This document shows, piece after piece, positions 48,559-61,914 of a stretch of DNA of 64,000 nt (positions are counted from its first letter, which is position 1; each line of letters starts with the position of its first letter). The notes beneath the pieces were generated by a model. It had not been told where the DNA came from. It did no database searches and was given only the letters and a program-made list of their open reading frames with translations. Source of the DNA: Ischnura elegans. Taxonomy: Eukaryota > Arthropoda > Insecta > Odonata > Coenagrionidae. The DNA lies in assembly GCF_921293095.1 (NCBI RefSeq), contig NC_060252.1:73552866-73616865 (forward strand), written 5' to 3'. Both the position numbers and the translations under genes were made by a program.

Positions 48559-51500
48559 TTTTTTTAATCGATTATATATTATTTTTATTTTATAAAAACC
48601 AATTTTAGGAAACAATAGCAATATTTAGGAAGTAAGATATGCCGTCGCATGTTCTCTGATAAATTCTGTGCATTTTGGTACCTCATTTGTAGAGTATAGC
48701 TGCGTATAAGTTGAGAAAAAGGTATCTATACAGTAGAAATAATATAGAGGATTGCTCCTCAGTTTAATTCTTTTGAATCGTACAGTCTCGACCCCAGGCC
48801 ATTAAATCTCCAAGTGGAGATAGCTCATACTCGTATCATTCCAATGCGCATTTAGCAAATCATAGCCATTGCTGCCCGGAGTGACCTTTCTAGTTTTGCG
48901 CCCTCATTCCCTCAGTGCAACCCAATGAATAGTCGGCCTAAGAAGAACCGACCCTGTCTAGCTCAGCAACTGACACTGAGGTTTACAATCGTGTACTCGG
49001 AAATGGATAGTGGTAAATCCTATCAGAATCGCTTGGATTAAATTAAAACTCTCAGTCTTCATAAACTCGACCTTGCCAAGTATGGTTACTTTCTGATTGC
49101 ATATTGTTAACTCATAATGGCTCGGCCATTCACCCGCGAACTTGTTTCGAAACGTAAACTTCTTCCTTTCATTTCTAAAACAAATAGTCGTAAAATTTGA
49201 ATTTCCCTTCGTAAAACTGTCGCATTAAATCTTGAGTAACATAAAGAGAAAGTGACTGTTCGAGCTAACTCACGAAAATCTTGTGTCGTGTCGGGGATTT
49301 TATGCTTGTTGACGCTGTGAGAGTCGCTTTTTTTAATACCGTACAACAGATTCGAAGATGGGAAGCGGATTTAAAATAAATGTGGAACGGGCCCGCTTTT
49401 TAAAAGACGTCGCGTGCTGCCACCCAGCGGATGAATTCGAGAAATTGAGGAACCCGAGAAATTTATGAGATCTTTGTTCTCGGGGAAGTTGTAAAAATGG
49501 CATTTTTTTATGTTTTATTAATGTGTCCTTACTTGCCATTCTTCACTGACAAGGTGAAGAGTAAGGTGGAGAGGGCGACGCCTGTCCCTCAGGTGAAGTG
49601 GGCTCGGTAACAGCGCCTACGACGGTCGTGAGGGGAAGTTTAGTCTCGGTCGAGGGAAAAAATATCTTAGCGACAGTGTTGGCACCGCCACTCCATCTCT
49701 CGTTTGGATGACGACGGTAAGCGTCTGAGGGCCCGTCACGTCACCAAGTGAGCTCTCCTCTCTTCAGCCTTTCCTTACTTCTCCTCCGGAAGCCCTTCTC
49801 CCAAGTCGACTCAGCTTTCACTCACGCCTTGGGTAACATTTTTTATTAATCTGATCCTTTAGGGGACCCTTCTATCATGTGCTTTGGTAGCCACACTATT
49901 TTTATCTCCGTTTGAGGCATGAAATACTTATTCTAAGTATCATATTACTTGCTAATCAGGCCTGGGTGATATAGCGTCGAGTTTTAGGCACTACAAAATT
50001 CAACAATTCATTTAATCTCCGTTCGTCCGTTTCAAAATTCCGTTTCGTAACTAAGATCACAATACTATGTTAAATAGATAATAATTTACATGGTGATTAT
50101 TCCTTGAAAGTCGGTCGCTTTATTAAAAAAAGAAGTGGTATAAGTAATTGTTATTCATCCAAGAAACCCTTAGATACTCTCCTTTCAGTGTCATGATAAA
50201 AGTTTTAATTACTGCTATTGCTAGTTGCGATGTGTCACATTGAAACTTTTATATTTTGAATCGCCTTATGAAGTAAAACTGAATACAAGGTATCTCGAAT
50301 TAGGAGAAACTCATCGACATTCTCTGCTCTTTACGCTGACCAAATCCCTCTGCCGTTCATATATCCAAAAATATCAAAATACATTCACGGAAGCAACTCT
50401 GTAGTCACTCTTGAGTATTATGAATCTTATTTTAATATTGCTATTGTTTTTATGGACATCGATTGGATTCAAATATTAGTAATTGGTTTATCCAACTCTA
50501 AATCCAAAGAAATAAAATTATTTTCGTGAATCCAAGAAAAAATCTCTTCCGCCCTTGTTATCTCATAATATTTTTTCTCGAACTTTCTCTTCGTTGTAAC
50601 TGTTTGCTTTAGTTGCTACATCGATTCTCACTCGTATATAGGTACTATTAATTCATTCCACGTAGTGAACGAGAGCTTGTGCTCTTAAAATATATAAAGA
50701 ATTTGTAACCAGTTTTATTACGTTGCAGGTGAGGTTAGCGTTCGATCAATAATTAATTCACTCGATTATTATCTTATTTTCTTCCATTATTAATTATTTC
50801 TCTCGTAATTTGAATCAGGCTAGGGAAAGGTCTGATGGGGCTTGGCGCCAATTGATTATCGATCGACTTCCGGAGTCACTGAACTCCTCTTCCTATCGAA
50901 TATTCATTGTGTTCGGAATGAGAAAAAAAGAATGCTTCCGTATCACCGTAGCGGATCGATGTATCTCAAGCGATTAGTAATTTGCCAGAATGTTGATTTC
51001 ATTAATTTCCAAATTTAGAAATGATCGATCCTATTTTAATTGAAAGGACGTTTCTCGTCGAACTCCTTGGTCGACTCACTTTATTCCTGCTTATTACTCT
51101 CATCATGTAAGAATTTATTCGATACCGCTCGTGGACTCCTGACTGTTTTGCGCATTAGATATCCCTCCACTCATGAAACGACCAGTTAGAGATGGCCCCA
51201 AGATCATTTATCAGAATAAATTCAATTTTTATGAAATTATATTTTGCAGAAAAATAAGCTTTGCAGCGGTCAATCTATCTAGCTTCGTTGCTAAATCAAT
51301 TAGAGAATATCTCCCTCCGATTTCGTCCTGTTCATAACAAACAAGTGAAATTATGATGAATGTGGACAGTATCTGCCCATGTAAGGTGTTCCTCGTGTAT
51401 TCAAATTCATGTGTAAGGAAAATATTTAGGAGTGATGGCATGTGTGTTATTTTTTGAATTTCTCGTCGGTGATTAACTTAGTGTCCGTCATCATCCGTTG

Positions 51501-53545
51501 AATAAGGAAAAAATTAGAAATGTAGTATTATTTTCCTCATGTTCATTTACCGAGTTTATTACTCCTGTGTAAATTTTTATCGTAATCACAATTATCAGCA
51601 ACCTTTTTAACATTAACAATGTGATTTATTATTAAATTTTATGCAATGAAAATGCCAAGATGATGATGACTGGAATGAGGTATGTCCATATTGAAAACGC
51701 TTATCCTGTTTGTAGCACTCATACTAATACTACTCATACTGACAAGTTTTCTTCGTGAAATATTTATTAATTATAATTTTTTTATAAGTGATTCTTTTTA
51801 TTCTTGACGTGAACGTCTGTAGGTTATCTATTTACTGATACCGCCTGAAAATCGTTATTATCATCAAGCCAGTTGTATTGATGGCTTTCAATTTATACTA
51901 AAAGCAGTACGAATGATAAATTAGATCGATTCCTGTAGTTTCCTCGAGAATAGTGATTATATTTCTCTTCTTCATAGCAAGTGTCCGAAGAGTGTAGTCG
52001 GAAATTTTAAATTATGTGAATGGATTTCAAGGCTTTTCGTACATTTTTAGAAAAATGTAACTAGAAAATGTAGAATTATAAGATGGAAAAATTATAGCTC
52101 TAGGATTTGTAATGCGGGAAAACGCCATTAAGGTTAAGTAGTGGGATAAATTTTTATAGTTCCTTTGTATTGGTTAAATAATTTCAGGAGAGGCCTTTTG
52201 CATGCGTTACCGGCCTAATCTCGTAGATAGGTTCCTCGGGATACTAGCGCAGCAGAACTACTTGCGGGAAGTAAATGCGATTGGTGCTGCATCTTTTGGT
52301 AAAAGCTCTCCCCCACCTGTCCTTCTGCTTCACCTTGCTAACCGAAAGATGAATTCTTTCGAGGCTTCATGTTGCTTCGAAGATTGCTGTAATGCATTGA
52401 AAGGTAATCAACATAATTAATCATGTTAAAATACCAGTACTACCTTACATAAACACTTAAGTTATAAGGGATGTGTGGGACTTTAAGCGGAAAGTAATAA
52501 CATGCATTTTTTGCTTAGAGCGCTGAAATAAAAAATATTCCTCCTTCAGTCATTCTTTCATATACTTAAAATAAAAATTCGCAAAAGTTGCCGCCCACTT
52601 TTCATAACTTGGTGTCGTATCTAGTTTCCATTGATAAAATCGATTATTGAGGGAAGTACTATATTACGAAAGTGTAAACAACAACGAAACGCGAGCAGCC
52701 GATGCGCGATGACTAGGAGTAGTGGAGAAATGGTGACCCACTCGCCAAGACTTTGTGAAGTCATCACTTTTTCTGCGAAAGTGTTTAGACCATGGGTCGG
52801 CAATCTAGAGTTCGCTAGATGTGGCTCATTTGATTTCAAGTTGCGGGCTTTCAATTTCATGTCAAAAAATAATAATTAATATATTATTTTTTCAAATCTC
52901 AAAAACATATTGCAAACAGGATAAAAAACTTGATTATAGGAAGGAGAGCGGATAAAGCGCACCGATAATAAATACATTTCCGATTGTCAAATTAAAGCAC
53001 TGTCGAAATTTATCCGTGCATCTGGTTGCATTACCTTTGGCTTTTTCGTCTCAAAAGGTTTCCGACCCTTGCCTTAGGTAGTCCACTTATCGCCGCCACT
53101 AGCTCGAGAAATAGAGAACGGATAGAGAAACGATAAAATATGGGTCTCTTTTTTTTAACTTTTCACAGTAGACAATAGATTAAATAATTGGTGTACGAAC
53201 CCCGGCCCATCCGTACTCCGGATATTTTACTTGCCTCGGTAAATAATAACGTCCGTTTTCCGCACAGTGCCCAAAGCTGCCATGACCGCGACTGTCCGCA
53301 TTCCGCTAGGCAAGAGTGAGCTATAGCCCCACCCTTGGGTATTCAATTTGCACCATATAGAATCGTAATCTTTTCCCCTCCCCCATGTCCGTATCCTGCA
53401 TCCGCCACTGTCTGTGATTATGTTTCCTGTTACGCAGTTCCACCTTATATATCCACCCTTTAGTTGGCTTTTTGACTGTCATAAGATGTGCGGAATGCGG
53501 TTGCGACCGCGAACCTATTTGCGTAATGGTAGTTAATTTGATAGC
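48559..53545. other. Intron sequence without recognised elements
   Basis: AT-rich, except for a CpG-richer patch at about 49380-49830. Small open frames lack domains. Confidence 0.35.
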
Positions 53546-53728
53546 AATGAAAAACACTTCGTTACTTCCAGAATGTATTTAAAAATTACTACCGGTTTAG
53601 GCTGTTACGCCGTTATCACTAACATAAAAATAGTATTTATGTACGTGGTAATGGCATAAAATCCGAATTAGTGTAGTTAGGTAGTCATTTTTTAAATAAA
53701 TTGTGGAAGTGACGAAGTGTTTTTCATT
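53546..53728. mobile_element. Foldback MITE with AATGAAAAACACTTCG ends
   Basis: The left end AATGAAAAACACTTCGTTAC and the right end GTGACGAAGTGTTTTTCATT are inverted copies over about 46 bp, with a TACTACCGGTTTAGGCTGTTA segment inside that recalls a widespread arthropod repeat. A related half-end (GGAAGAAACAAAGTGTCTTT) occurs at 63499-63518. Confidence 0.7.
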
Positions 53729-54149
53729 TCTAATATGGAGCCCTTCCACCACGTATAAGCGTCAAGCTTCGATTTAAGTTAATTTATTCTTTATTTTCTT
53801 AATTACTTGGGAAGGGCGGGCCCTCTTGTCTTGTCCCCTCTTCTGTTGTAAAAGAGAAGATTGCCTGACTCTGGCGACCCGTTATTCCCATTTAATCCGT
53901 CCACTCCCGTCTGCTGGAAGCTGCTCCCTTGTCACTCACTCCCCACCCCCCTTCCCCATGTTTCTGTTTTCTCAAATTCGATTAGGATGTCCTCTGGCGG
54001 AATCGATGAAGCGCGTCATTAAGTGAAACCTGACATCCATCCATACGCCGATCGCCATGTTGCTATCGCACTGCGCTTATCCCCACCCTCCGCTCTCCCT
54101 CGTTCTATGTCCACTCTCCATGTTTAACAAGAGATACACAGCATTGAGG

Positions 54150-54920
54150 AGGTTTTGGAAAGAGTAGGGGTGAAAGAACATAATTGAGAACTTAACAAAA
54201 GAGGAAGGGGAGTTGGATCGGGCATATATTTAACAGGGAAGGGGACTTCACGAGGTTCATAGAAAGATTTTAATACGGAATTGTGTGTTGGGGTGGAGCA
54301 TACTTGACTAATTTGAAACCACTCCTGGTATCCCAGAAAAAGGTGATAACGGTAATGTTAAGGGCGTCAAATTTAACGCATTCCCTTCCCCTTTTCAAAA
54401 AAATAAACATGTTGCCTTTGAGCTATTTATTTTGTTTACAAGGTCCCTAGGGTATTTTATGTTAGTGGAGGTGAAAAGAACTTACCAAGAATACATAATC
54501 TCCGTCATTGTAATACTGTTCACATTCCCAGACCAAGAACAGAATTGTTTGAACTAAGTTTCCTATTCTTGGGACCGAAAATTTACTGTGAGTTGCCAAA
54601 ATACATAAGTGACGAAAATAATATAGATGAATAGAGATATTGCAAAAGGGTAAAGATGTGGTTGTTCATAATGATGTTTCACATTTGCTTAGATGAATGA
54701 GGTATGGTGATGAATGAAATGAGATGCGATGATTGTCTTAGTTAGTCATGTCATATTTTATATGTACATGGTGACATTTTTTGTGTAATGTGTACCCAAG
54801 CACTCTAACTGAAGAACGAGTCGGTAACCCCAAAACGGAGTATTAACTCCAAAGGGGTTCCTATGTTCCTGCAGCCATGTATTTCTTAAAATTTATATTT
54901 ATGTGGAACAATAAACGTTT
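54150..54920 (+). pseudogene. Non-LTR retrotransposon reverse transcriptase, decayed C-terminal end and 3' UTR
   Basis: Translating + frames with frameshifts gives GW-G-AYL-NLKPLLVSQKKVI, then THSLPLFKKINMLPLSYL, then RNT-NLRHCNTVHIPRPRTE-like and FPILGPKIYCELPKYISDE-like blocks. This is the region after the catalytic core of jockey/CR1-type reverse transcriptases. Stops and frameshifts break it. An AATAAA signal lies at 54910. It is a 5'-truncated, dead copy. Confidence 0.7.
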
Positions 54921-55444
54921 TTATTACGTTCGGAAAGTAAATTCCGTTCTGAAGTAAAAAGAAGAAGAGGAGATATTTTAAAGAAATGTGTAGCACAACT
55001 CTACCACTCGTACACTATTTTTCGACGTAGATGCCGTGATTTTCCAGTTATATGTCATGGCGTGGCACAAGTTTTTGTACACCCTCTTCATGTAGTGTGT
55101 GACCCGTGTAGTCATCCTTGTAAGAGTGGTAGAGAGGTATGCTGTAAATTTCTTTGAAATATCTTAATTGCTCTTTTTTATGTCTAGACGGAACTTACAG
55201 TCCGAAGGTACCTCGTAATTACAGCAGTATGGGGAACAGTGGAAAGAGAAAGAGAAGCGGAAAAAGAAGGCTGAAGAGGACGGATGAAGTGAGGTTAAAA
55301 TGAAAGTATAAGGAAAGCAAGTAGGAGGACTTAGAATAGAATATGAAATTTATTATTCCGGGACAAGTTTGTCCCTTAGGAACATATATGGTTATAAATA
55401 TCATAGAGTCAGACATATTACAAGAATAAGTAGATTTAAATTGT

Positions 55445-55665
55445 ACATCGATTTCACAGAATGCGTCTAAATATATGACAGAGTAGAACAAAAAAATTAC
55501 ATATGTATGTATAATTAACAGCAAGACAAACGTATGAAGTCATAAATACATCTGATTTTATTGAATGCAACTAAATATATGACAGGGTAGAACAAAAAAA
55601 AGAAGAAATACACATTTATATATAATTATCATCGACAAACGTATGAACTCATAAGTACATGTGAT
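55445..55665 (+). repeat. Tandem dimer, period about 104 bp
   Basis: Unit 1 contains CTAAATATATGACAGAGTAG and unit 2 CTAAATATATGACAGGGTAG, each followed by an A run, an ATATATAATTA-like stretch, GACAAACGTATGAA(G/C)TCATAA and a TGATTTTATTGA end. Confidence 0.8.
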
Positions 55666-57344
55666 TTTATTGACTTTAACATAAGCACAATAATCAGTTA
55701 AGTTACAATATTCAATTTACATGTAGCAATATTTCATAATATTTCATTTTGAATTGTCTTGCATTAGACAGGAGGAGATGGATACAAATTTGGTGTTTGA
55801 GACCTACATGTGTGCAGAAAATCAGTTGATGGCCCAGCATTATTTCCAGATGTACCCACGAAATGGCGCTAATATAGGGATCAATGTGAATTTTATTCAA
55901 TTTATTTTTAAGTCCAGTCATGAAATTAAGAAATTGAATACGCTCTTGTGTTGTTATTCCTCTTGAAGCCACATTTGGTACGGGTTCGGGACACAAAAAT
56001 CTTACCACTCAGGAGCCGAAAATTTTTTAAGTCCCACATAAGACGACGAAATTTCAATGCTGCTGAGCTGACTGAAATTAATGTGGAGTATCTCTGAATT
56101 ATTATGCTGAAGTGTCGGATCCACGAAACACAGACTTTAATTTATAATTGATCAAATTACTTTCCTCATCCCCATATTTCGTTATTTAAGATTTTTTCAC
56201 TGATGACTCGCCCTGGACACTGAAAGACCGAATTATGACCCAAAAATGTATTTTCCCGTGATATCTTCGCATAAGATTTTATATGGCCCGACAAATCGAC
56301 TGCGGAACCAATTCTCCATAGCTAATGATATACTATATCACTAGCAAAATGACCTTGCCGTCGACGCACCCTAAATCCAAATACTATATCACTAATTTTC
56401 AACTCATTTGCTAGCGGTTTATCACTTACACTGCTAAATTACTAGTAGAATGGTCTCCATGGAGTGATAAACTACCTACATACGGTATCCCATTTAAACG
56501 AAATTTATATTTAGTAGTGTTAGTATTTTCCCCTTTTTTTTCAATATACTGTCGAAAACCTTGTAAGCTCTCGACCGTATCTTGTTGAAGATAATGGTGA
56601 AGTTATTTGTTATATTAAGCCTTGGATCGCGTTTATCCATCGCTTGAGCACGAATAAAATGGCAGGAGCTATGTTTCGCGGTGGAATCAAAACTAAAAGC
56701 AGTTTAATTAGGCCAAGGAAACTCCGTTTCCATTACGAGTGCTTTTATCACCATAACATTCATCTCTTCTTGATGTCCCTATACCTCTTGATCATTATGT
56801 GCGTCATCGACATTTGTGAATTTTATTTAGGTGATCACTGCGTGATTGGTGCTTGAATCGTTTTGAACAGCATGCTACGATCATTTTAATCCTAGAAAAT
56901 AAATATTTTGTTTTTATTCATTTTAATTAAGATTCCATTGGTTATCGCTCCGTGCTGAGTGTTTATTCAACAGATTATCCGAATAATTAGTAGGTCTCAG
57001 AGTTGTGAGTTGCCTGGCTTAATTTAATCTTAACAACTCTGGAAAGGCGCCATAACTCCCCTCTGCTTGCCTTACCTCCCACACATTTCTCCCGTTTCCC
57101 GACTCATTCGTGGCTTTCTTTGCTTCTTCCCTTTTGTTTTCTTCGTGAGCTTTTCCAAGTCATTTCCCTTCCCGCCTCCACCCGGGACCGTTATTCCTAA
57201 TTAACCTCGTCGCCTGCTTTCCTTTATTAAATAAAGAAAAACAATCCAACGCATTTGGTGTCTTGAAAAGAGCACGAAAGCCTGAAATTTCGGCTTTCCA
57301 GAAGTTTATTAAGTGCGGTTCACTCATTGTTAGTGATTCAACCC
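55666..57344. other. Intron sequence without recognised elements
   Basis: A minus frame at 55712-56008 (98 codons) has no recognisable domain. Confidence 0.4.
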
Positions 57345-57565
57345 GAAGGTGGGTTTGGATAGGTGAGGGTAGAGCTCACCCTGAACTAAACCACCGGAGT
57401 GTGAAGTACAGATATTCATAATAGAGGGTCCGTACCTTTCCCTGGGCCACCTCGCTCTTCGTCGAATTTTTGGAGTTGTCCTAAGGTTTCACCCAGGATT
57501 TGAATACCGGGACCCCAAGATCAGAAGCCAAGCGCTCCCGCGGTAAGCGCGGTGTCACTTATAGT
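57345..57565 (-). repeat. tRNA-derived SINE
   Basis: On the minus strand a tRNA-like head (GGAGCGCTTGGCTTCTGATC, then GGTCCCGGTATTCAAATCC as the B box) is followed by a non-tRNA body ending near GGTGAGCTCTACCCTCACC. The head-then-body layout fits a SINE. No second copy was found in the window. Confidence 0.5.
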
Positions 57566-58301
57566 ATATTTGCCGTAGTAAGAATTGCATGCATTTCCTG
57601 CAGGTTTCAGTATCAATGTTTCCAAAAAATATTGACAACTCTTTATTCCTCGACTGATAATGTGAATAAGACATCACATAGTTAATCCGCGTGCCTTATT
57701 ATTTCTTATTTTAATAAACACAAGTTTGTTTTCACAATAAATTATTTCATGTCTGCCTAAAATTTTTCAAAATCATTTAATGATTGTTCATTGTTCCGTT
57801 GTAATTTTTCTGCCGAGTATTCGCGTTTGTTTTTTACAACGTTTTTCTTAACTTACTTTCGTGTCTGTCTGTTTGTTACGGTGGAATTTTGTAACTCAAT
57901 TTAAACGCACTTAACGACTAGCTTGAGCATTGAAACTTTATATCTAGTGTTGATTTTAGATAAGAATATGTTTGGTTAATCAAATCGCAGTTTAGTAAGA
58001 ATTTTTAAGAGTAATATCTCCTATTGCAAATACTAAATGTAATGTTACATGCGCCCAACGTTTTTCGTTTTGGTCGTAATGATTGTCATAAAGTATGTCA
58101 CCATTTGAGTAGCAATTCATATCGAGACTCGGATATGGACAGAGAAATTTATTTTCTTCTTTTTAGTTGGCAATAAAAACGTTGTTTTTAATTTATAATA
58201 TCTTGCTAAATAATAGCGATGTGCGTGGACTTGCTGTGTTTTTTTGGAGCGAGATTAGCGGCAAATGAGAATTATTCTTTATTTCATAAATTTTCTCTAA
58301 G
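57566..58301. other. Intron sequence without recognised elements
   Basis: AT-rich; nothing supported. Confidence 0.4.
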
Positions 58302-58303
58302 TA

Positions 58304-58759
58304 AAGCCTGAATCACACGATCATTTTTTTTCGTCGCGAAAGTGATCACTATCGAGATCACTTTTCCCGTCGCGAAAAGCAATCGCTCTAGTGATCATTT
58401 TTCTGAATCACACGGCCACTCCCGCCGTCGCTTTTCGCATCATTTCCAATATCAAAGCTCGTTGTCATAGGACCCACATCACGAAATTATATAGCGTGTT
58501 TGTTTATTTATGTCGTTCCCACAATTGCCAAACGTTGCGCTGCAATCGCTCCACAGGGGAATGCGTTCCGATTGGCTGATATGGGGTTTTAGTGACGGTT
58601 TTAGCGATGGGAAAAGCGACCGGACGAGTGATGAAAAATAGCGATGGGAATCCTGATCGCGATCGCGAAAAACAATTGCCGCCGACGATCATTTTGCGCA
58701 GTGATCGCGATAGTGATCACTTTCGCGACGAAAAAAAAATGATCGTGTGAATCAGGCTT
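58304..58759. mobile_element. MITE with AAGCCTGAATCACACGATC ends
   Basis: The left end AAGCCTGAATCACACGATCA is mirrored at the right (TGATCGTGTGAATCAGGCTT), with arms of about 55 bp rich in CGTCGCGAAAGTGATCACT. TA lies on each side (58302-58303, 58760-58761), suggesting a TA target duplication, though a longer one cannot be excluded. About 456 bp, CpG-rich and non-coding. Many internal GATC/GTGATCAC palindromes. Confidence 0.8.
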
Positions 58760-59687
58760 TATACACGTGCAATTTTTATGCCTTTCCTCCTCATAGATGC
58801 AGAGGAAATTTTATTTAGGTGGTGCAGTTTTTCTAATTTTTATTTGTGTTTGTTCTCGTTTGATTACGCCGTAGAATATGCTTCTAGTCAGAGTTGTGTA
58901 AAGTAGCATAAATAGTAACGATACTTCGTTTTCAGCTACTTTTTTCAATCTGTGATCGGGTGGATGTGTTTATTGCACAAAAGTAAACTAATCAGTTTCG
59001 CGTATTTTTCAAAATGCTTCTTGTAAATGTCTTTAAAGGTTAATGCTCAAGTATTATGTATGGTGCTTTATAAGATACAACCTCATCACTCTGCATTTAA
59101 CGTTAAAAGCAATAAATGCTTTTCAACGATTATACCCTGGTGAAGCTATGAGAAGTATTGCTATTGTGAATAACCGTACAATTGTTCTCGCTATATTTTT
59201 TAGCCTCGGCCCGATGGTACATTCTTGAAGAAATTGTGCGATTTTTGTCGTATCTCGTCTCGTTCACCCCAAACCTATGTATGAATCAGTCAGTCTGTCA
59301 GTGGCAGGAAGTGGCTTTCTTAGTATATAGATGAAGGATTACTTTCAACAAACTAGGATTAGAGCACAAGTTACCGTAATTTTTTAATGCATCGATCACT
59401 ACATTAATCGTACCTGCAACTCAGTTACTTTGGAGCCGCTTTTATGTTAGGTTAAAAAATTATTTTTTCCTTGTCATTAAGGCTAAATCTAGCGCTTAAT
59501 ATTGTGCAGTATTTATAGTTATACTCCATTTGTGTGAAATTTGATGTTTCCTATCCATGTCTTTGATTTGGTATGTTTCGAGAAAAATTTTCCCATTGCG
59601 TGTTTGTATCTTGCCATTTCTTCTCCGAATTCTTATATTTCATGCTCGACTCAAATTAAATCTCTCTTTTTCTCTTTTTTCCTCCAG
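58760..59687. other. 3' end of the first intron
   Basis: AT-rich, ending in the pyrimidine tract and acceptor of the second coding exon. No transposon was recognised. Confidence 0.45.
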
Positions 59688-59804
59688 GTGGAAAATGTTC
59701 GCATGTTGGATCGTTATAGCGCACGAAAACCTTCATTTGGTACGCTGTACTTGACGACTACCCACCTCATCTTCGTCGACCACGACGCCAAGAAGGAGAC
59801 ATGG
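59688..59804 (+). CDS. Mtmr6: Myotubularin-related phosphatase (MTMR6/7/8 group), second coding exon, PH-GRAM domain start
   Basis: Thirty-nine codons in phase 0, starting VENVRMLDRYS, continuing through GTLYLTTTHLIFVD and ending KKETW at a GTGAGT donor (59805). This matches the first strands of the PH-GRAM domain of MTMR6/7/8, whose signature is V-E-x-V-x-L-x-D-R, then GTLYLTATHL-(I/L)-F-(V/I) and KETW. In the family this domain binds phosphoinositides and helps place the enzyme on membranes; the catalytic phosphatase domain with its CX5R loop lies further downstream and is not in this window. The acceptor is a long pyrimidine run ending CCTCCAG. The frame is open upstream into the intron, but the conserved block starts exactly at the acceptor. 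No following exon was found before position 64000. Confidence 0.95.
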
Positions 59805-60539
59805 GTGAGTAAGCGAACTAGTGCGACGACCATTGAACCCTTTTCGACCCCTTTTTTTGTTTCCTAATGTCTAACGTCCCGTAGTCTTGCCTATAACGAC
59901 CTACCCCTTGAAATAATGTTCCACGTATTAATTTTTTTCCTGTGGTCATTTGTTCACATTCGTCCTTTGTTCGTCTCTGTGGTTTATTTAATTAATAGGA
60001 TCAATATCAATGTTTCCTTACATGAAAAGTTTAGAAATGTTTTTTTCATGTTGCATATGTGACTTCGATATTCATGTAATATTCTACACCTCGGGAATTG
60101 AAATCTACCTTTCGGCCATTTAAAAAATCAGAGAATGGGTAAAATTTAATTTTAAAAAAGCTATTTGTAATGCGAAGATGCCGTTCTCTCTATAAAAAGC
60201 AAAGAAGTGCACCAATCAAATTTTTATGCGTGACGTGATGAGGAAGACGACACTTTCGCCGTTGTTATAGTTTTTCACGTGTTCTCCATAGACCATAGAA
60301 GATAAAAGTTTACGTTTAAACACTGTTTAATGACTCATTGTTGTCGTCGAATTAATAATGAGTAAAGCGATATATAATATTATACGATCCTATGGAGCTT
60401 CGGCAGAATGCTTGATGCTCAGCATTCTACCTTTTCTGCGCCGATAGTAGCTATCTTTTAGCTTGCGAATACTCTTTCCTAATTGCGTAGGAGAAGATAG
60501 ATTTCTATTGAAAAGATAACACACAAATCTATTAAATTT

Positions 60540-60784
60540 GAGGAGGAGAGAATCCAATGGGTATAAGGGATTATTTTTCGAAACATATTTAGGTACATAA
60601 ATTGAATAGAAGAAATATACAAAATCTTGGTGACCACGGGATACGAGTGAGTCTCTGTTCTGAGCTGATATCGAGTGAAAAACAAATGCACTGCTAAATA
60701 TCCAGTTGATCCGATTTGCTTTAATTGCTTTATTTCTTACCTGACTCTGTTTGGAAAAAAATTACTTGGATTCTCACCTCCTTA
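60540..60784. mobile_element. MITE family D, copy 2
   Basis: Diverged copy of 30266-30521, with the same order and orientation (AGAAGAAATATACA, GAGTCT(C/A)TGTTCTG, TAGTTGATC/CAGTTGATC) and GAGGAGAGAATCCAA / TTGGATTCTCACCTCC ends. Confidence 0.7.
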
Positions 60785-61914
60785 TTTGAAATGAAGTTAT
60801 TTTAATTATAATATATGGATTATAACTCCTTCTATTATAGTATGATAAACATAAGAAAATATAATTCGTAAATTTATCAATAGTGGTAAGATATTTCAAT
60901 GGTTAGTAGTAAGTGTATTCGAATAGTACCTTCCGTTGCTACCTGTTTTTTTTCTCTGTCCGTCAGCAAACGGTTTTCAAAACACGTAAATTTGGTTATT
61001 TTATGTTCGTAGAACTTTTTGAAGTATTAAAGCCGTTTAGAGTATTGAATAATGTAAATGCCAGTTCAAAAATATTTTGGCCTTATACTTGTAGGTCATA
61101 CTTCACATGGTATCCGTTTCAAAATCCCCAGGAAAATATAGAGTAGTTTTCGTATGGCGGTATTCAACTGTTTTCGGGATTCCGCGTTAAAATCGTGGAA
61201 GTGATAACGTCGCATTTTTTTCGGGGTCCACGTGATACTGTTCCCACGAAAGCGTACATATTACACCCATTAATTCACCATATTTCGCGAATTCCTTGAA
61301 GCATTAATATTAAATAAATGCAGTTGCCTCTCGTGAGTTTTATGGCCTGAATTTTTCAAGTTTCGTTGGAATTAGTGTGAGATTTCGTTCGTTGAATGTT
61401 ACTCTCCATCTTTTAAAAAAAGTGTTTCAGCATGGATTCGTCGGGCTACGTATGAAAGATGAATTCGTAGTGAAGTCCCCTTGGCCTTATCATCGCTATG
61501 GAGTGACGTCATTGGATTAAACGAGCTCTGCGCCGTTATCACTATCTCTTCCACCTTCCCCGCCCCCTTTTTAACTTTCCCCCATTTCTCCTCCCTCCCC
61601 TCTCTCATGCGTGTTAACCTCGTCGAAATCACAATTCCCGAGCTACTGCAAGCGATGCAACGCACATATGTAACTCCGGCTTCTCATTTCCGAGAGAAGT
61701 TCCTTCACCAAATTAACAATATCTCGTTTAAAAATCATATTTTTAATTGAAGTTTTGGTATTTCTTATATAAAAAATTATGGACTATTTCTCGTGTTTAT
61801 TTCAAGTAAACGCTATCTGCGGTTATTGCAGGACGCAAACTCCATGATCTCGCGGAAAGTGCCGAAAAACTGATGATTCTGATCTATGTTATCTATATAT
61901 TTTATCTTTATATG
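60785..61914. other. Intron sequence without recognised elements
   Basis: Nothing supported. The open frames here lack splice-compatible similarity to the next expected PH-GRAM block. Confidence 0.4.

Larger units (their letters stand above)
706..59687 (+). other. First coding intron of the Mtmr6-like gene, about 59 kb
   Basis: The intron is bounded by a strong donor (AAG|GTAAGT at 706) and a strong acceptor (pyrimidine tract ending CCTCCAG at 59687). It is phase 0. Most of the features below are transposable elements within it. I found no convincing nested host gene on either strand: the longer open frames in it have no recognisable domain and no consistent splice context. Confidence 0.8.

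Noticed and set aside
59541..59687. Open frame extending upstream of the second coding exon
   Set aside because: Homology starts exactly at the CCTCCAG acceptor; the upstream part is a T-rich intron end.
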